DNA of 64,000 bases, from positions 124,001 through 188,000 of the forward strand of contig JAFKJU010000011.1 of NCBI GenBank assembly GCA_017305935.1. The letters run 5' to 3'. The translations under genes and the position numbers were made by a program. Below the pieces are notes generated by a model. That model saw only the letters and a list, made by a program, of their open reading frames with translations. It was not told where the DNA came from and did not search any database. This document shows positions 62,925-64,000 of this stretch, one piece after another (position 1 is the first letter of the stretch; each line of letters starts with the position of its first letter). This DNA is from Hyphomicrobiales bacterium. GTDB taxonomy: Bacteria; Pseudomonadota; Alphaproteobacteria; Rhizobiales; Rhizobiaceae.

Positions 62925-64000
62925 ATGGCGAACGTGTCCATACGGCATGACGGGCCGCAACGCGCCGCTGGCACGGCGCCCGAAACGGACAGGCCGTTGC
63001 TCGAGACAGCGATCCGCGCCCTGGCGACCGTCGCCGGCGCGCTCTTCATCGTCGCCCTGCCGCTGGTCGCCAATGCCGCCCATTCCGCGCTCGGCCTGCT
63101 GACGCTCACCGCCCTCGTCATTCCCTGTGCATTGCTGTCGCCGGCGACCCTGGTCGCCACCATCTTCTGCGGCTTCATCTTCCAGAACACCATCGTCTCG
63201 ATGCTCACCGGCTGGGTGGCGACGAAGGCCGAGTTCGACATGATGCGCGCCTATAATTTCTTTACCGTCTGCATCGCCTGGGCAACCGTCGCCTCTCAGT
63301 TTCTGGCCGGTCGCCTTCCCGGCCAGCCCGCCCTGATGCCGTTCCTGAAAGCCTCCGTCGCCGCACTGGCGTTGATCGGCGTTTATTTTCTGCTCGGCTT
63401 TGCGTTGTACGGCACGCTGGCGATCGTCAACCTGCGCAACATCGCCACGCCGCTCCTGCTGTTTCAGATCAGCGTCGTGCTGTTTGCCAGCTTGCCGCTG
63501 CGGCCCGGGCCAGCGCTGACGCTGATCGGCCTGCTGCTGCTGTTCTGCGGCCTTGCCGAATTCCTGTTTCGCAACGACTGGCTGGTGGTGACCAACGGCG
63601 CCGCCTACTGGAACCTCACCACCGGACCGAACTGGGCGACGCTCGCCCTCGACAAGCAGGTGCGCGAGACCGGCCTTGTCGCCGGCGGCCTGCTCGACAC
63701 GTTTCGCATCAGCCTGTTCAATTCGCCGCTGTTCGCCGATCTTGAGATCGCCATGCTGCGCCTGTTCGGTCCGAACATGCATGCGATCAGCTTCGCCTAT
63801 TGCCTGGCCTTCTTTTCGCTGTTCACGCTCTATCGCGGCCGCATGCTGCAGGCGCTGGCCTTTATCGTGCTGCTGGTGCTGGCCAGCGCCAAGGGGCCGG
63901 TGCTGGTCTTTCTGCTGGCCGGCGTGAGCTGGATCGTGTTCCAGTTGCTGGGCAGCCGCGTCGCACTGGCGCTGCATCTCCTCGTGCTTGCCGTCTATGC
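62925..64000 (+). CDS. Polytopic membrane protein, Wzy/O-antigen-ligase-like (5' part)
   Basis: A frame opens at ATG 62925 (MANVSIRHDGPQ) after CGGGAG and stays open for 358 codons to the window end. The product has about nine hydrophobic helices, including LATVAGALFIVALPLVANAAHSALG and LIGVYFLLGFALYGTLAIV, with small periplasmic loops such as NDWLVVTNGAAYWNLTTGPNW. Topology and the neighbouring GumC-like gene suggest a polymerase, but the diagnostic loop would lie beyond the window. Divergent from the GumC gene across 135 bases. Confidence 0.68.
   Translation, partial: MANVSIRHDGPQRAAGTAPETDRPLLETAIRALATVAGALFIVALPLVANAAHSALGLLTLTALVIPCALLSPATLVATIFCGFIFQNTIVSMLTGWVATKAEFDMMRAYNFFTVCIAWATVASQFLAGRLPGQPALMPFLKASVAALALIGVYFLLGFALYGTLAIVNLRNIATPLLLFQISVVLFASLPLRPGPALTLIGLLLLFCGLAEFLFRNDWLVVTNGAAYWNLTTGPNWATLALDKQVRETGLVAGGLLDTFRISLFNSPLFADLEIAMLRLFGPNMHAISFAYCLAFFSLFTLYRGRMLQALAFIVLLVLASAKGPVLVFLLAGVSWIVFQLLGSRVALALHLLVLAVY

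Overview
The window is high-GC (about 62-64%), gene-dense chromosomal DNA of an alphaproteobacterium, most likely a Rhizobiaceae member (Rhizobium/Agrobacterium/Ensifer/Shinella group). Supporting signs are a RIME-type intergenic mosaic repeat, short rhizobial palindromic repeats, a smo/mtl polyol operon, DUF1345, DUF2218, DUF2244 and DUF3095 proteins, and polysaccharide genes of rhizobial type. I recognise 54 protein genes, the first and last cut by the window edges. I see no rRNA, tRNA, CRISPR array, transposase or prophage.

Region 1 (1-8.1 kb) is a quaternary-amine demethylation locus. A LysR regulator faces two tandem 816-aa FAD/GcvT dehydrogenases. A RIME repeat, a Rieske oxygenase of the glycine-betaine monooxygenase type and a rhamnose-mutarotase-like protein follow. 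Region 2 (8.1-16.4 kb) is housekeeping: transaldolase with a divergent SorC regulator, an Ada-like methyltransferase, endonuclease III, a CysZ-like membrane protein and adenine deaminase. Region 3 (16.4-25.6 kb, all minus strand) is a mannitol/sorbitol operon: SorC regulator, smoE-smoF-smoG-smoK, mannitol 2-dehydrogenase, a HAD phosphatase and an FGGY kinase. It has readable control elements: a promoter, two related palindromic operators, and a UUCG-loop terminator/attenuator between smoE and smoF. Region 4 (25.7-31.8 kb) holds a phosphonate-monoesterase-like sulfatase facing a MerR-XRE-cupin regulator, a DMT transporter, an MhqD/MhqO-like quinone or catechol detoxification pair, and uracil-DNA glycosylase.

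Region 5 (31.8-64 kb) is dominated by surface polysaccharide genes. It starts with a GH5 glycanase, an O-antigen-ligase-type protein, a FlaA1/WbpM-type dehydratase, a sugar transferase and a nucleotide-sugar dehydrogenase. On the plus strand follow a class III cyclase overlapping a secreted heparin-lyase-like protein, an oligopeptide/oligosaccharide-type ABC importer, three glycosyltransferases, a 903-aa ABC-exporter-like protein, a free-standing cNMP-binding protein, galE, a fourth glycosyltransferase and a polysaccharide deacetylase. An MBL hydrolase, a GumC/Wzz protein and a partial Wzy-like membrane protein close the window.

The most interesting candidate system is the 38.9-61 kb section. 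Two cyclase-fold proteins (one DUF3095), a cNMP-binding protein with no DNA-binding domain and an MBL hydrolase are interleaved with glycan assembly and degradation genes. The exporter-like protein has lost its Walker A, signature and Walker B residues and carries a large insertion with repeated D-loop/X-loop-like segments. This suggests, as inference only, a cyclic-nucleotide-gated polysaccharide machine built around a catalytically dead ABC protein.
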